Positions 18,398 through 26,816 of a stretch of DNA of 39,807 nucleotides are shown piece after piece. The notes under the pieces are model-generated. The model did not search any database and was not told the origin of the DNA. It saw nothing but the letters and a program-made list of their open reading frames with translations. The translations under genes and the position numbers were made by a program. How positions within the stretch are numbered: the first letter of the stretch is position 1; every line of letters starts with the position of its first letter. Origin of the DNA: Chryseolinea sp. (GTDB lineage Bacteria; Bacteroidota; Bacteroidia; Cytophagales; Cyclobacteriaceae); NCBI GenBank assembly GCA_025923195.1, contig JAICGJ010000033.1, positions 1 through 39,807 on the forward strand, read 5' to 3'.

Positions 18398-18411
18398 ATG
18401 ATCACGGTCAT
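18398..18411. promoter_or_regulatory. Operator-like site ATGATCACGGTCAT
   Basis: It matches the ATGAC-N4-GTCAT form with one mismatch in the left half-site, 59 bases before the sugar transferase ATG. It links the upstream Crp-type regulator to the polysaccharide gene by position. Function is inferred. Confidence 0.4.
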
Positions 18412-18419
18412 CTTAAAAC

Positions 18420-18448
18420 CATGTCAATGCGGCTATTTTTATGACATG
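18420..18448. promoter_or_regulatory. Inverted repeat CATGTCA ... TGACATG
   Basis: Perfect 7-bp arms are separated by 15 bases, ending 22 bases before the ATG at 18471. It could be a protein-binding site or a leader hairpin near the ribosome site. Confidence 0.35.
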
Positions 18449-18470
18449 TTTGGCTTTATAATTAGTTTTT

Positions 18471-19859
18471 ATGGAAGATAAATATTATTCGCGCCTTATT
18501 AAGATGCTGGTATTTATCCTTGATTTTTACCTCATCTCTTTGGCATTCTCTCTCACTAAGAAGCTGGGATTTACCGCCGGTATTCCCGCCAGCGATGAGA
18601 CATCATTCTTTGTCATTTTTAGCTTGGTGTGGGTTATAGCTGGCTTTTTGAATGAGATTTATCGCATCAATAAATTCAGCCTTTTAAGAAGTATAAGTTT
18701 TAACCTCGTGGGTACTCTTTTGGTACATTTTTGTTTGTTGAGTATCATACTGTACACCACAAAGTCCTATCAATTGAATGTGCAGTTCCTGCCGTTCGTG
18801 TATTTGTTCACGGCAGTATTTTTTATAGGATCAAGAATTATCTATAAACTGACTTGGAAGTATTTTGAATTTTCTGGGTTCGATCAGCGTCAGGTCATAA
18901 TTATTGGGGCAACTCGTTCGGGAAGAGCACTCTACAACTTCTTTTCGTCGCACGATTTTTCAAAGTATAACTTCAAAGGATTCTTTGACGACAATCCTGA
19001 CCCGTTGATCGTTCGCAAGGACCTGATAAAGGGTAAAATTAAAGACGTAACAGATTTCTGTTTGAAAGAGAATATAGACGAGATCTATTTTGCATTGGCT
19101 CCAGGCAACGACGAATTGTTGAAACAGATCTCAAAGTTTGCCGATGATAACTTTATCTATCTCAGAATTACGCCTGATTTAGGAGAGGCTGTAACTGACA
19201 AATACAATGTGTTTATGCTTGACTCGATCCCGGTTATTACAACCAGGAAGGAGCCTCTAGGCGTCGCGTTGAATGCAGGGCTGAAGAGACTTTTTGACAT
19301 TGTGTTTTCGCTATTGGTTATCTTGTTAATTTTTCCAATCATAGTTCCGATCATTGCCATTGCAATCCGATTGGATTCGCCAGGACCGATCATATTTAAA
19401 CAGCTGCGACAGGGAAAGAAAAACAAGCTCTTTGAGTGTTATAAGTTTAGGACCATGTACGCACATAATGTTTCTGAGAGACAGGCTACTAAGGATGATC
19501 CGCGCGTAACCCGTGTTGGACGTTTCCTTAGAAAATCGAACCTTGATGAAATCCCTCAATTTGTAAATGTCCTGATGGGAAATATGTCCGTTGTAGGTCC
19601 GAGGCCGCATATCAGCAGTCAGCAGGAGCAATACTCCAAGACCATTGAAAAATACAAGGTTAGACATTTCGTTATGCCTGGTATTACCGGATACGCACAG
19701 GTAAACGGTTTCCGGGGGGAAACAAAAGAAATAGGTCTCATGGAGAAACGCGTCGAATATGATGTGAACTACATGGAGAACTGGAGCCTTTCCCTGGATA
19801 TCAAAATCATTTTCCTGACCGTTTGGAACATGATAAGCGGGGAGAAAGGAGCTTATTAA
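18471..19859 (+). CDS. Polyprenyl-phosphate hexose-1-phosphate transferase (WcaJ/CpsE type)
   Basis: This 462-residue protein has four N-terminal membrane helices (to about 125), a Rossmann-like CoA-binding-type domain (140-240, QVIIIGATRSG) and a fifth helix (275-298). The bacterial sugar transferase domain (272-462) follows: DSPGPIIFKQ, YKFRTM (324-329), SNLDEIPQ with D359/E360, and GPRPH (376-380). It transfers sugar-1-phosphate from a UDP-sugar to undecaprenyl phosphate, the first membrane step of exopolysaccharide or O-antigen assembly. Glucose is the usual substrate of this subfamily but is not proven here. It heads the polysaccharide region and is preceded by possible operators, so it may be controlled by the REC-Crp regulator. 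Confidence 0.93.
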   Translation: MEDKYYSRLIKMLVFILDFYLISLAFSLTKKLGFTAGIPASDETSFFVIFSLVWVIAGFLNEIYRINKFSLLRSISFNLVGTLLVHFCLLSIILYTTKSYQLNVQFLPFVYLFTAVFFIGSRIIYKLTWKYFEFSGFDQRQVIIIGATRSGRALYNFFSSHDFSKYNFKGFFDDNPDPLIVRKDLIKGKIKDVTDFCLKENIDEIYFALAPGNDELLKQISKFADDNFIYLRITPDLGEAVTDKYNVFMLDSIPVITTRKEPLGVALNAGLKRLFDIVFSLLVILLIFPIIVPIIAIAIRLDSPGPIIFKQLRQGKKNKLFECYKFRTMYAHNVSERQATKDDPRVTRVGRFLRKSNLDEIPQFVNVLMGNMSVVGPRPHISSQQEQYSKTIEKYKVRHFVMPGITGYAQVNGFRGETKEIGLMEKRVEYDVNYMENWSLSLDIKIIFLTVWNMISGEKGAY

Positions 19860-20089
19860 CTGAGCGCTGCTCCCCTCTTTACAAATCTTGAATTAGTCTT
19901 ATTCATTGTGAATAGTGAAACGGCGAGTAGTTCTTTCTCATTAGAAACAATAGATGTTTCTAGAAAACCGTAGTCGGAACAAAGATTGACAATGTCAAGA
20001 ATGCCATATATGTACTTTTCGTTGGAGTCAACCACCTGTCAGACATGGCTTGCTTGACAAACCTTGTAAACCGTCTGCTCACCATCAAC
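19856..20089 (-). pseudogene. Possible gene remnant with an internal stop
   Basis: On the minus strand a frame reads VDGEQTVYKVCQASHV, then a TGA stop (20039-20041), then QVVDSNEKYIYGILDIVN through to FVKRGAALS and TAA at 19856. Composition looks protein-like across the stop, which suggests a decayed 3' end of a gene. A GTG at 20035 could start a 59-residue peptide instead. I recognise no family. Chance coding appearance cannot be ruled out. Confidence 0.28.
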
Positions 20090-20841
20090 CTAATTCGTTT
20101 CCATGGCGCGCTCCAATCATGATATGTCTTATCGATTTTATATAATCTTTGTCGAGCGTGCGTTTTTTTTAATCACAAAGTCAGTAATTTTATTTTAAAG
20201 TTATATTTTTAAGTGAGACTGTTTAGGATACGGATCGTGTGGTGTCTACTCTCCATGGGGGCATTTGGGGGAGTGGCCGAATATTTGCTCAATTCTACCG
20301 AGGAAGTCTCCTATAACGAAGTCACGTCATCAATTTTTATAGAGCCTCACGTGGATAGAATTGATTCGGAGCCGTCAGGTTTCGATTTAAAGTTTACTAT
20401 CCTACAGGATCTCAAGACCCAAAATCGGTTTTTAAGTGATTCGCATAGCCCTGAATTCGACCTCAATATTTTTTCTGAATCGTCACCACAGCTGGCAATT
20501 TTTTGCACTCTTTTAATTTGAGGTACACTCCTTCATATCGTACATCTCTTACCAATCTTTAAATATACACTCAGACCTACTTACATATATGTTAATCAAT
20601 AGCAGAACACTTAACCAGGACCACGAAGTCTGTTTTGGTATTTGCATTTTGCCTGCAGAGTTTCAGTTTCAAACAGATGTACGACCATGTCAGATAGACG
20701 CCCGCACATTTCTTACGTCAAATCACCTGCCGAAATTGTCTGTTAAATCCGGAATGAAGGTGTTGACGATGTTCCATGGAATATACTTTTTCGTTATTCT
20801 ATTATTATTAAATCTCTAATGTACATTTAAAGCTTTTGACA
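19860..20841. other. About 1 kb gene-poor, AT-rich gap in the polysaccharide region
   Basis: No recognisable gene is present. The gap holds the possible remnant at 19856-20089, an uncertain 102-codon frame at 20213, and a weaker 76-codon frame at 20589-20819 with a hydrophobic end (YFFVILLLLNL). Base composition is more AT-rich than the flanking genes. It may be a scar of lost or exchanged glycosyltransferase genes. Confidence 0.5.
20213..20521 (+). CDS. Hypothetical 102-residue protein, uncertain
   Basis: The frame opens at a GTG after an AT-rich leader. A hydrophobic, signal-like N-terminus (VWCLLSMGAFGGVAEYLL) precedes an acidic Ser/Phe-rich region (EEVSYNEVTSSIFIEPHVD). No family is recognised and no Shine-Dalgarno site is seen. 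It could be a small exported protein, a truncated gene or a chance frame. Confidence 0.28.
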   Translation: MRLFRIRIVWCLLSMGAFGGVAEYLLNSTEEVSYNEVTSSIFIEPHVDRIDSEPSGFDLKFTILQDLKTQNRFLSDSHSPEFDLNIFSESSPQLAIFCTLLI

Positions 20842-22179
20842 ATGATTATCGTTGACACAGCGCTTGCCAAGAGAGCAGAAGAAAAAAAACCTATACGCGT
20901 TGGACTGATTGGAGCTGGATTCATGGGGCGGGGAATAGTTTATCAAATAGCTACCGCTGTTCCGGGGCTGACGATTGCAGCCATCTACAACAGAACCCTT
21001 GACAAAGCAAAGAAGGCTTACTTGGATGCCGGGATTGGGGATTTTGAGGTCGTAACCAGCCCGACAGACTTAGATGACAGAATCGGCCGCGGCAAGTATT
21101 CAGTAACTGAGGATCCGCTTCTGATTGGCAAGGCAGCAAATATTGATGTTATAATTGAAGCCACTGGTGCGGTAGAATTCAGTTCACGAGTCGTATTCGA
21201 GGCCATTCAGAATAAAAAACACATTGTGCTCATGAATGCTGAGCTTGACGGCACAGTCGGCGGAATTCTAAAGGTTTACGCTGACAAGGCTGGAGTAATT
21301 CTCACCAATGCTGATGGTGATCAACCCGGTTTAGAAATGAACTTGTATCGATACGTCAAGGCTATAGGACTTAAGCCTGTGTTGTGCGGAAATATAAAAG
21401 GCCTGCAGGATCCCTACCGCACCCCCACAACGCAAGAGAGTTTTGCGAAAAAATGGAAACAAAACGCACACATGGTTACATCGTTCGCGGATGGTACGAA
21501 GATCTCATATGAACAAGCCATAGTTGCCAATGCAACCGGAATGACGGTGGGTAAGCGCGGAATGTTTGGTCCTTCGGTCCCCGTCGGCACTCCCTTGACG
21601 GAGGTCATGAAAATGTATCCGATGGATGTACTGACGTCGGGTCCTGGCATAGTAGATTATGTAGTTGGAGCATCGCCTCCCGCTGGGATATTTGTGCTGG
21701 CAACGCACGATAAGCCTTTTCAACAACAATTTCTTAATTTATACAAATTAGGTGAAGGTCCCTTGTATGCGTTTTACAACCCCTACCATATTTGTCATTT
21801 TGAAGTTCCGCTTACCTGCGCCAGAGCCGTGATTTTCGGAGATGCATCTGTCACGCCAATAGGTGCGCCGACTGTTGAAGTTGTGACTACAGCCAAAACT
21901 AATTTAAAGGCCGGTGATACGCTTGATGGTATCGGGGGATATCACGCCTACGGACAATGTGAAACGTCTGACATTACTGAAGAGCAAAATTTACTTCCCA
22001 TGGGATTAGCAGAAGGCTGCAAATTAAAGCGCGATATCATGCGTGATCAGGTAATAACCTATGCTGATGTAATCGTTCCTGCAGGCAGATTTTCTGATAA
22101 GCTTAGAGAGGAACAAAACGAATATCGGAGAACGGTTTGGGTCCGCGATAATGGCGTGAAGGTCGCGCTTGCTTCTTAA
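20842..22179 (+). CDS. NAD(P)-binding oxidoreductase with C-terminal SAF domain (copy 1)
   Basis: I start at the ATG at 20842 (MIIVDTALAKR), which aligns with its paralogue at 24834. The 445 residues begin with a Rossmann motif GLIGAGFMGRG (21-31) and homoserine-dehydrogenase/Gfo-Idh-like features: VIIEATGAVEFSSRV, and a long central domain with NADGDQPGLEMNLYR and GNIKGLQDPYR. A C-terminal region (about 350-425, KAGDTLDGIGGYHAYGQCE, LLPMGLAEGC) resembles SAF domains. It probably reduces or oxidises a sugar or sugar-acid intermediate with NAD(P). The substrate is unknown. The setting among CDP-sugar genes suggests a role in nucleotide-sugar synthesis. About two thirds of residues appear identical to copy 2. 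Confidence 0.8.
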   Translation: MIIVDTALAKRAEEKKPIRVGLIGAGFMGRGIVYQIATAVPGLTIAAIYNRTLDKAKKAYLDAGIGDFEVVTSPTDLDDRIGRGKYSVTEDPLLIGKAANIDVIIEATGAVEFSSRVVFEAIQNKKHIVLMNAELDGTVGGILKVYADKAGVILTNADGDQPGLEMNLYRYVKAIGLKPVLCGNIKGLQDPYRTPTTQESFAKKWKQNAHMVTSFADGTKISYEQAIVANATGMTVGKRGMFGPSVPVGTPLTEVMKMYPMDVLTSGPGIVDYVVGASPPAGIFVLATHDKPFQQQFLNLYKLGEGPLYAFYNPYHICHFEVPLTCARAVIFGDASVTPIGAPTVEVVTTAKTNLKAGDTLDGIGGYHAYGQCETSDITEEQNLLPMGLAEGCKLKRDIMRDQVITYADVIVPAGRFSDKLREEQNEYRRTVWVRDNGVKVALAS

Positions 22180-22228
22180 TCGAATGTTTAATACTGGCCC
22201 GAAGGGTTATGATTAATTTGGGTCGCCT

Positions 22229-23425
22229 TTACAGTCTGTTTTTTGCCCAATTAGCAACAGTTTCTCCGATGGATAGCGACGACGTTGCGGCTGGTGATGG
22301 CGCATTGCAAACATTGATAACCTGTTTATCTTCGAGAATGAGAAAATCATCCAGAAGACCGCCCGTTTTATCACATGCCTGCGCCCTGACACCTGCGCCA
22401 CCCACGATCAGATCGTCCTCCCGGATCTCAGGCATAAGCTTTTGAAGTGCTTTCGTAAATGCGGACTTGGAGTAAGATCGATGCATCTCTCCCAGCCCCG
22501 TCTTCCAATATTTCGAAACAACCTTTCTGAACCCCGGCCACATTAACGTCTCGCTTAATTCTGACAGGTTGATGTCTGATTTTTTGTATCCCTCGCGTGC
22601 AAACGCTAGTACAGCATTCGGACCGCACTCAACTCCTCCACCTACCATAGTAGTGAAGTGGACGCCAAGAAATGGAAAATTAGGATCAGGTACCGGATAT
22701 ATTAGCGTCTTGACCAAATATTCCTTTTCCTTTCTCAGCTTATAATACTCCCCCCTGAAAGGAATGATCTTGACATCTACTCTTTGAGATGTCAGCCTTG
22801 CAATCTTATCTGAATATAGACCGGCACAATTCACCATCAACTTTCCAGTGTAAGTTGATTTTTGCGTTACAACAGTAACGTCATCCGAACCAAGTCTTAC
22901 ATCCTTGACCTTCTCGTTTAGCTTAAGCTCACCACCCAGACGTTGCAGCACTTCGGCATATTTTTCAGCAACAACACGATAATCTACGATTCCCGTCTGG
23001 GGGACATGAATTCCCGCGATTCCAGCGACATGAGGCTCATACTCCTTAAGTTGTTCTCCTTTGAGCATTCTTAAATTGGTCAAGCCATTTTGCTGACCGC
23101 GGTCGTGAATAGTTTTTAAGAGCGGGAGTTCCTTCTCGTCGGTAGCCACAATGATTTTACCACAAAGGCTAAAGGGAACCTCATATTGTCGGCAAAAGTC
23201 GATCAACAGGTTATAACCGTGGATGCAGTTCTTAGCCTTCAGACTGCCGGGCTTGTAGTAAATACCCGAATGTATAACATTGCTATTATTACCCGTCTGA
23301 TGGTTAGCCACCACAGGTTCTTTTTCAATGACGATTACCTTGAGCTTTTGATTTTGGGTCTTCAGCTGTAAAGCTGTGGCGAGGCCTACGGCTCCTCCTC
23401 CCACAATAATGACATCGTATTGCAC
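22229..23425 (-). CDS. lhgO: L-2-hydroxyglutarate oxidase-like FAD enzyme
   Basis: The 398-residue protein starts (GTG) with an FAD dinucleotide motif, DVIIVGGGAVGLATALQL. It follows the DAO/LhgO pattern: TGNNSNVIHSGIYYKPGSLKA near residues 44-64, FRGEYYKL, PVPDPNFPFLGVHFT and AGVRAQACD. LhgO oxidises L-2-hydroxyglutarate to 2-oxoglutarate, feeding electrons to the membrane quinone pool. It lies between two SAF oxidoreductase paralogues, 101 bases after copy 2 on the same strand, and converges on copy 1. Placement in a sugar island raises the possibility that its substrate is a related hydroxy acid made there, but the sequence itself looks like ordinary LhgO. Confidence 0.88.
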   Translation of the reverse strand: MQYDVIIVGGGAVGLATALQLKTQNQKLKVIVIEKEPVVANHQTGNNSNVIHSGIYYKPGSLKAKNCIHGYNLLIDFCRQYEVPFSLCGKIIVATDEKELPLLKTIHDRGQQNGLTNLRMLKGEQLKEYEPHVAGIAGIHVPQTGIVDYRVVAEKYAEVLQRLGGELKLNEKVKDVRLGSDDVTVVTQKSTYTGKLMVNCAGLYSDKIARLTSQRVDVKIIPFRGEYYKLRKEKEYLVKTLIYPVPDPNFPFLGVHFTTMVGGGVECGPNAVLAFAREGYKKSDINLSELSETLMWPGFRKVVSKYWKTGLGEMHRSYSKSAFTKALQKLMPEIREDDLIVGGAGVRAQACDKTGGLLDDFLILEDKQVINVCNAPSPAATSSLSIGETVANWAKNRL

Positions 23426-23526
23426 GGATTCTTTTTTGCGTGAAACTAGCGATTAAAATGATTCCAAAAAGTATAATATATTCTAAAACCTATCATGCCA
23501 CGCAGTCTTTTCTGCTCCCGATGACC

Positions 23527-24834
23527 CTATTTCTCAACGGCCATGCTAAAGTGCAAATTTTGCTCTTGTCTAAGCTTATCGCAGAATCTGCCTTTTGGCA
23601 GGATTACATCGTTATAAGTGAGCACCTGGTCTTTATGAACATCTTTCTTCAATATGCATCCTTCGGCGAGACCCATAGGCAACAATTGCTGTTCAGCTGT
23701 GATGGAAGCTGTTTCGCATTGGCCGTAGGTCATGTAACAACCAATACCGTCAATGACCTGGCCGACCTTCAGGTTAATCTTGGCAGTTGTAATCACTTCT
23801 ACCAGAGGTTGTCCAAGCGGCGTTATTGTTGCGTCGTCAAACAAAGCTGCCCGCGCGCATGTCATTGGAATCTCCAAATGACATAGGTGGTACGGTGTAT
23901 AGAACAAATAAAGTGGGCCTTCACCCAATTTATAAAGGTTCAGATAGTGTTTTTGTATAGGATGATCGTGCGTTCCAAGGACAAATACTCCAGGCCCTGG
24001 TTCCGCGCCCACGCAATAATCCACAATGCCTGGACCTGACGTAAGTACTTCCAGGGGATATTTACTCATGATCTCTTTTAACGGTGTTCCGGATGTAACT
24101 GTAGGTCCGAACATACCTCTTTTGCCAATGGTCATTCCGGTGGCGTTGGCTACAATTGCCTGCTCAAAAGAAATTTTCGTTCCATCTGCAAACGATGTGA
24201 CCATGGCAGGGTTTTGGCCCCATTTTTTTGCAAAGGCTTCTTGTGTGGTTGGATTGCGATACGGGTCCTGAAGTCCTTTGATGTTTCCACACAAGACTGG
24301 TTTCACGCCAATTCCTTTGACGAACCTAAATAAGTTCATTTCTACCCCGGGCTGGTCGCCATCGGCATTTGTGAGTACAACCCCCTCCTTATCCGCGTGA
24401 ACTTTTAAGATTCCTCCCACCGTGCCATCCAATTCAGCACCCATGATCACAACATGTTTTCTATTCTTTATGGCCTCAAACACCACTCGCGAACTAAACT
24501 CGACGGCGCCGGTGGCTTCGACGATAACATCGATGTTGCCCGCCTGGCAAATAATAAAAGGGTCTTCCGTGATTGAATATTTACCTTTTGAAATCCGCTC
24601 TTCCAGTACGGATTGTTTGTTTACTATCTCAAATTCATTGATCCCAGCTTCCTGGTAGCCTCGCTTAGCGGCCTCCACTGTGCGATTGTATACGGCTACT
24701 ACCTCCATTCCAGGTACGGCAGTTGTGATTTGTAAAATTATGCCGCGGCCCATAAATCCGGCGCCGATGAGCGCAACACGCACCGGATTATTTTCCGCCT
24801 GTCGTCTGGCGAGCGCTGTGTCTACTAGTATCAT
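23527..24834 (-). CDS. NAD(P)-binding oxidoreductase with C-terminal SAF domain (copy 2)
   Basis: A 435-residue paralogue of the gene at 20842-22179. The start is set at MILVDTALARRQ to match copy 1, although the frame extends 21 codons upstream to 24897. It shows the same Rossmann motif ALIGAGFMGRG, VIVEATGAVEFSSRV, NADGDQPGVEMNLFR, GNIKGLQDPYR and the SAF-like end (KVGQVIDGIGCYMTYGQCE). All conserved blocks are intact, so both copies seem functional. It runs with lhgO and the CDP-sugar genes on the minus strand. The pair may act on different epimers or form a heteromer, but this is speculation. Confidence 0.8.
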   Translation of the reverse strand: MILVDTALARRQAENNPVRVALIGAGFMGRGIILQITTAVPGMEVVAVYNRTVEAAKRGYQEAGINEFEIVNKQSVLEERISKGKYSITEDPFIICQAGNIDVIVEATGAVEFSSRVVFEAIKNRKHVVIMGAELDGTVGGILKVHADKEGVVLTNADGDQPGVEMNLFRFVKGIGVKPVLCGNIKGLQDPYRNPTTQEAFAKKWGQNPAMVTSFADGTKISFEQAIVANATGMTIGKRGMFGPTVTSGTPLKEIMSKYPLEVLTSGPGIVDYCVGAEPGPGVFVLGTHDHPIQKHYLNLYKLGEGPLYLFYTPYHLCHLEIPMTCARAALFDDATITPLGQPLVEVITTAKINLKVGQVIDGIGCYMTYGQCETASITAEQQLLPMGLAEGCILKKDVHKDQVLTYNDVILPKGRFCDKLRQEQNLHFSMAVEK

Positions 24835-25134
24835 ATTAAATCTCGGTTTGAGGTTATGTAAAAAATTATCACGTAGCCTTGGCGTTAGTTCATTCACTTA
24901 GTAGGCTTTTTCGCGAGGAATACTCGGAGCCGTTAGGTTAATGAATCTATTGTCGTAAAAAATATCTTGAACTGTTAGGTTTTATTGACACAAATAAAAA
25001 ATCTTCATCAGCAGCTATGCTAGTTGTTCAAAATGTCCATTTGTTCACTACTGCCCCTGAGAGCCTGCGCTCATCCAGACTGCGGGAATCGATTGTTTCC
25101 GCTTTGTGCTTAGCCAGTAACGATCCGGCCAATA
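24835..25134. other. Intergenic stretch between the RmlC-like gene and SAF copy 2
   Basis: I see no gene in these 300 bases. A frame continues from copy 2 up to 24897 but lacks conservation with copy 1. The gap breaks the minus-strand run, so copy 2 and lhgO may have their own promoter here. No clear promoter or terminator was found. Confidence 0.45.
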
Positions 25135-25686
25135 TCATACATTAGCCCTTGAATTGGTCATTGCAAATGGAGGAATTGCCTTATCCTTTTCCGAAACAAC
25201 AGTCGGCGTTATTGGCCACGCAATATTAATCGCAGGATCGTCATATCTTATTCCGGCCTCTGCTCCTGGCGTATAGTAGGCTGTGACCATATAGTTGACG
25301 GAAGTATGATCCTTGAGCGTTATAAACCCATGAGCGAATCCCTCGGGTACATAAAGCATGTGACCGTTCTCCTGAGTCAACTCAACACCTATCCATTGTT
25401 TAAACGTAGCTGAATCCGGCCGCAGGTCAACGATAACATCGTATATAGCGCCGGCCATACATCGTATTGTTTTGGTTTCGGAATACGGGGCAACCTGATA
25501 GTGCATACCCCGAAGGGTCCCTTTGGTCTTGCTATATGAAACATTAGCCTGAACAACATTTGAGTTGAGTCCATGGGCTTCAAATTCCTTCTTGCACCAG
25601 CTCCTTCCAAAAAAACCTCTTTCATCAACGAGTTTTTGAACCTCGATAATATAGGCTCCCCTTAGTTTGGTTTCTTTAAAAATCAA
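25135..25686 (-). CDS. RmlC-like sugar-nucleotide 3,5-epimerase
   Basis: The 183-residue cupin-type protein belongs to the dTDP-4-dehydrorhamnose 3,5-epimerase family. GTLRGMHYQ carries H62 and VVSEKDKAIP carries D168, the catalytic dyad. K72, FAHGF (118-122) and the NYMVTAYYTP tyrosines line the active site. The length is typical. No rmlA, rmlB or rmlD lies in the window, while a CDP-glucose-forming enzyme does, so the natural substrate is more likely a CDP-4-keto-hexose than dTDP-4-keto-rhamnose. It is 44 bases downstream of the SDR gene on the same strand. Confidence 0.87.
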   Translation of the reverse strand: MIFKETKLRGAYIIEVQKLVDERGFFGRSWCKKEFEAHGLNSNVVQANVSYSKTKGTLRGMHYQVAPYSETKTIRCMAGAIYDVIVDLRPDSATFKQWIGVELTQENGHMLYVPEGFAHGFITLKDHTSVNYMVTAYYTPGAEAGIRYDDPAINIAWPITPTVVSEKDKAIPPFAMTNSRANV

Positions 25687-25730
25687 TTTTTTTTAAGTTT
25701 AGTTGAATTATAAAACGCTAAAATAGGCTG

Positions 25731-26777
25731 TTAGTTATTTTTCCATTTCAGATCATCACTTAATTGTGAAGAACTTTGTAAAGAAGTCAGAACCTTAAGT
25801 CTCATTAATTTTGAATCTCTAAAATCTGCGTCCGTAAAATTCATAGATTCCAGGCCTTTTTTAAGTTCCTTAATAGTCGTAATCAAGTCATACGCGGGCT
25901 GGTGGTTTGGCGCAATCTTTTTATACAGATCGAAATTAACCCGATAAGATCTCTTGTCAGGGGGTGCATCTTTGTTAATGGATACCTTAACCCCGGGGAT
26001 GACGGAAGCCACTGCTTCGGCAAGATCTTTTACCTGGTAATTCCACGCTTCGCTTCCAGTATTCACTGCTAAAAAAGCTCCCAACGATGCGGGTCTTGTA
26101 AGCGCCCAGTCGATCGCAATGGCCATGTCTTTGACGTTGATCAGTGGCCGCCAGGGCGTACCATCGCTCAAGATCGTGATATGCTTTGAAGCCAAAGCGC
26201 AGGCGACAAAGTCATTAAGAACCAAGTCAAGCCTTAACCTTGAACTCATTCCGCATGCCGTGGCAAATCGCAAACAAGTTATCGCAAAATTTTTATCGGC
26301 CAATGGCTTCAAATCTTGCTCCGTAAATACCTTCGAGCGCGCATAGGCAGTGAGTGGATTAAGTGTAGAGTCTTCTGTTTTAGCACCATCGCTCGCCGCT
26401 CCGTACATGCTACAGCTGGACGCAAAAACAAATGATTTCACCCCCAACTCTTTGGCTCTTTTCGCCAGTTTAATACCAGATTTATGATTTACATCAAGGG
26501 TAACTTCCTCGAATTTCGTCCCCATAGGGTCGTTAGAAATTGCGGCAAGATTTATTACGGCGTCAGCTCCCTCCAGAACTGAATCAGGAACGTTTCGAAT
26601 ATCGCCAAAGAATTGATGATCTAACTTTCTTTCCGGCAGGTAATCCACGTTGGTGAGGCAGCTAGCAAAAAAGCCGGCGTCATATCCTATCAATGTCGCA
26701 GTCGGATAAGTTCCCCTGAGCCTTTCAACAACACCTGGGCCCACATACCCCATGTTTCCAAAAATTACAATCTTCAT
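25731..26777 (-). CDS. Extended SDR, nucleotide-sugar epimerase/dehydratase/reductase
   Basis: This 348-residue protein opens with the NAD(P) motif FGNMGYVGPGVV and has the active-site pair Y145 and K149 in TAYARSKV, plus SSCSMYG (120-126). It resembles NDP-sugar epimerases and 4-reductases rather than the classical CDP-glucose 4,6-dehydratase, but the reaction cannot be assigned from motifs alone. It lies between the cytidylyltransferase and the RmlC-like gene with short gaps (39 and 44 bases), which supports one pathway and one transcript. Confidence 0.85.
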   Translation of the reverse strand: MKIVIFGNMGYVGPGVVERLRGTYPTATLIGYDAGFFASCLTNVDYLPERKLDHQFFGDIRNVPDSVLEGADAVINLAAISNDPMGTKFEEVTLDVNHKSGIKLAKRAKELGVKSFVFASSCSMYGAASDGAKTEDSTLNPLTAYARSKVFTEQDLKPLADKNFAITCLRFATACGMSSRLRLDLVLNDFVACALASKHITILSDGTPWRPLINVKDMAIAIDWALTRPASLGAFLAVNTGSEAWNYQVKDLAEAVASVIPGVKVSINKDAPPDKRSYRVNFDLYKKIAPNHQPAYDLITTIKELKKGLESMNFTDADFRDSKLMRLKVLTSLQSSSQLSDDLKWKNN

Positions 26778-26816
26778 ATTAGAGTTATAAAGTTATGATT
26801 TCAAATTAATAATGGC

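Larger units (their letters stand above)
18140..18470. other. Intergenic region before the polysaccharide priming gene
   Basis: No gene is seen in these 331 bases. They hold a weak terminator-like hairpin (18228-18262), an operator-like palindrome (18398-18411) and a 7-bp inverted repeat (18420-18448) close to the next start codon. Together they look like the end of the two-component operon and the control region of the downstream gene. Confidence 0.6.

Noticed and set aside
20589-20819. 76-codon plus-strand frame before SAF copy 1
   Set aside because: Mixed composition with a hydrophobic end by chance AT-richness; no ribosome site or family match.
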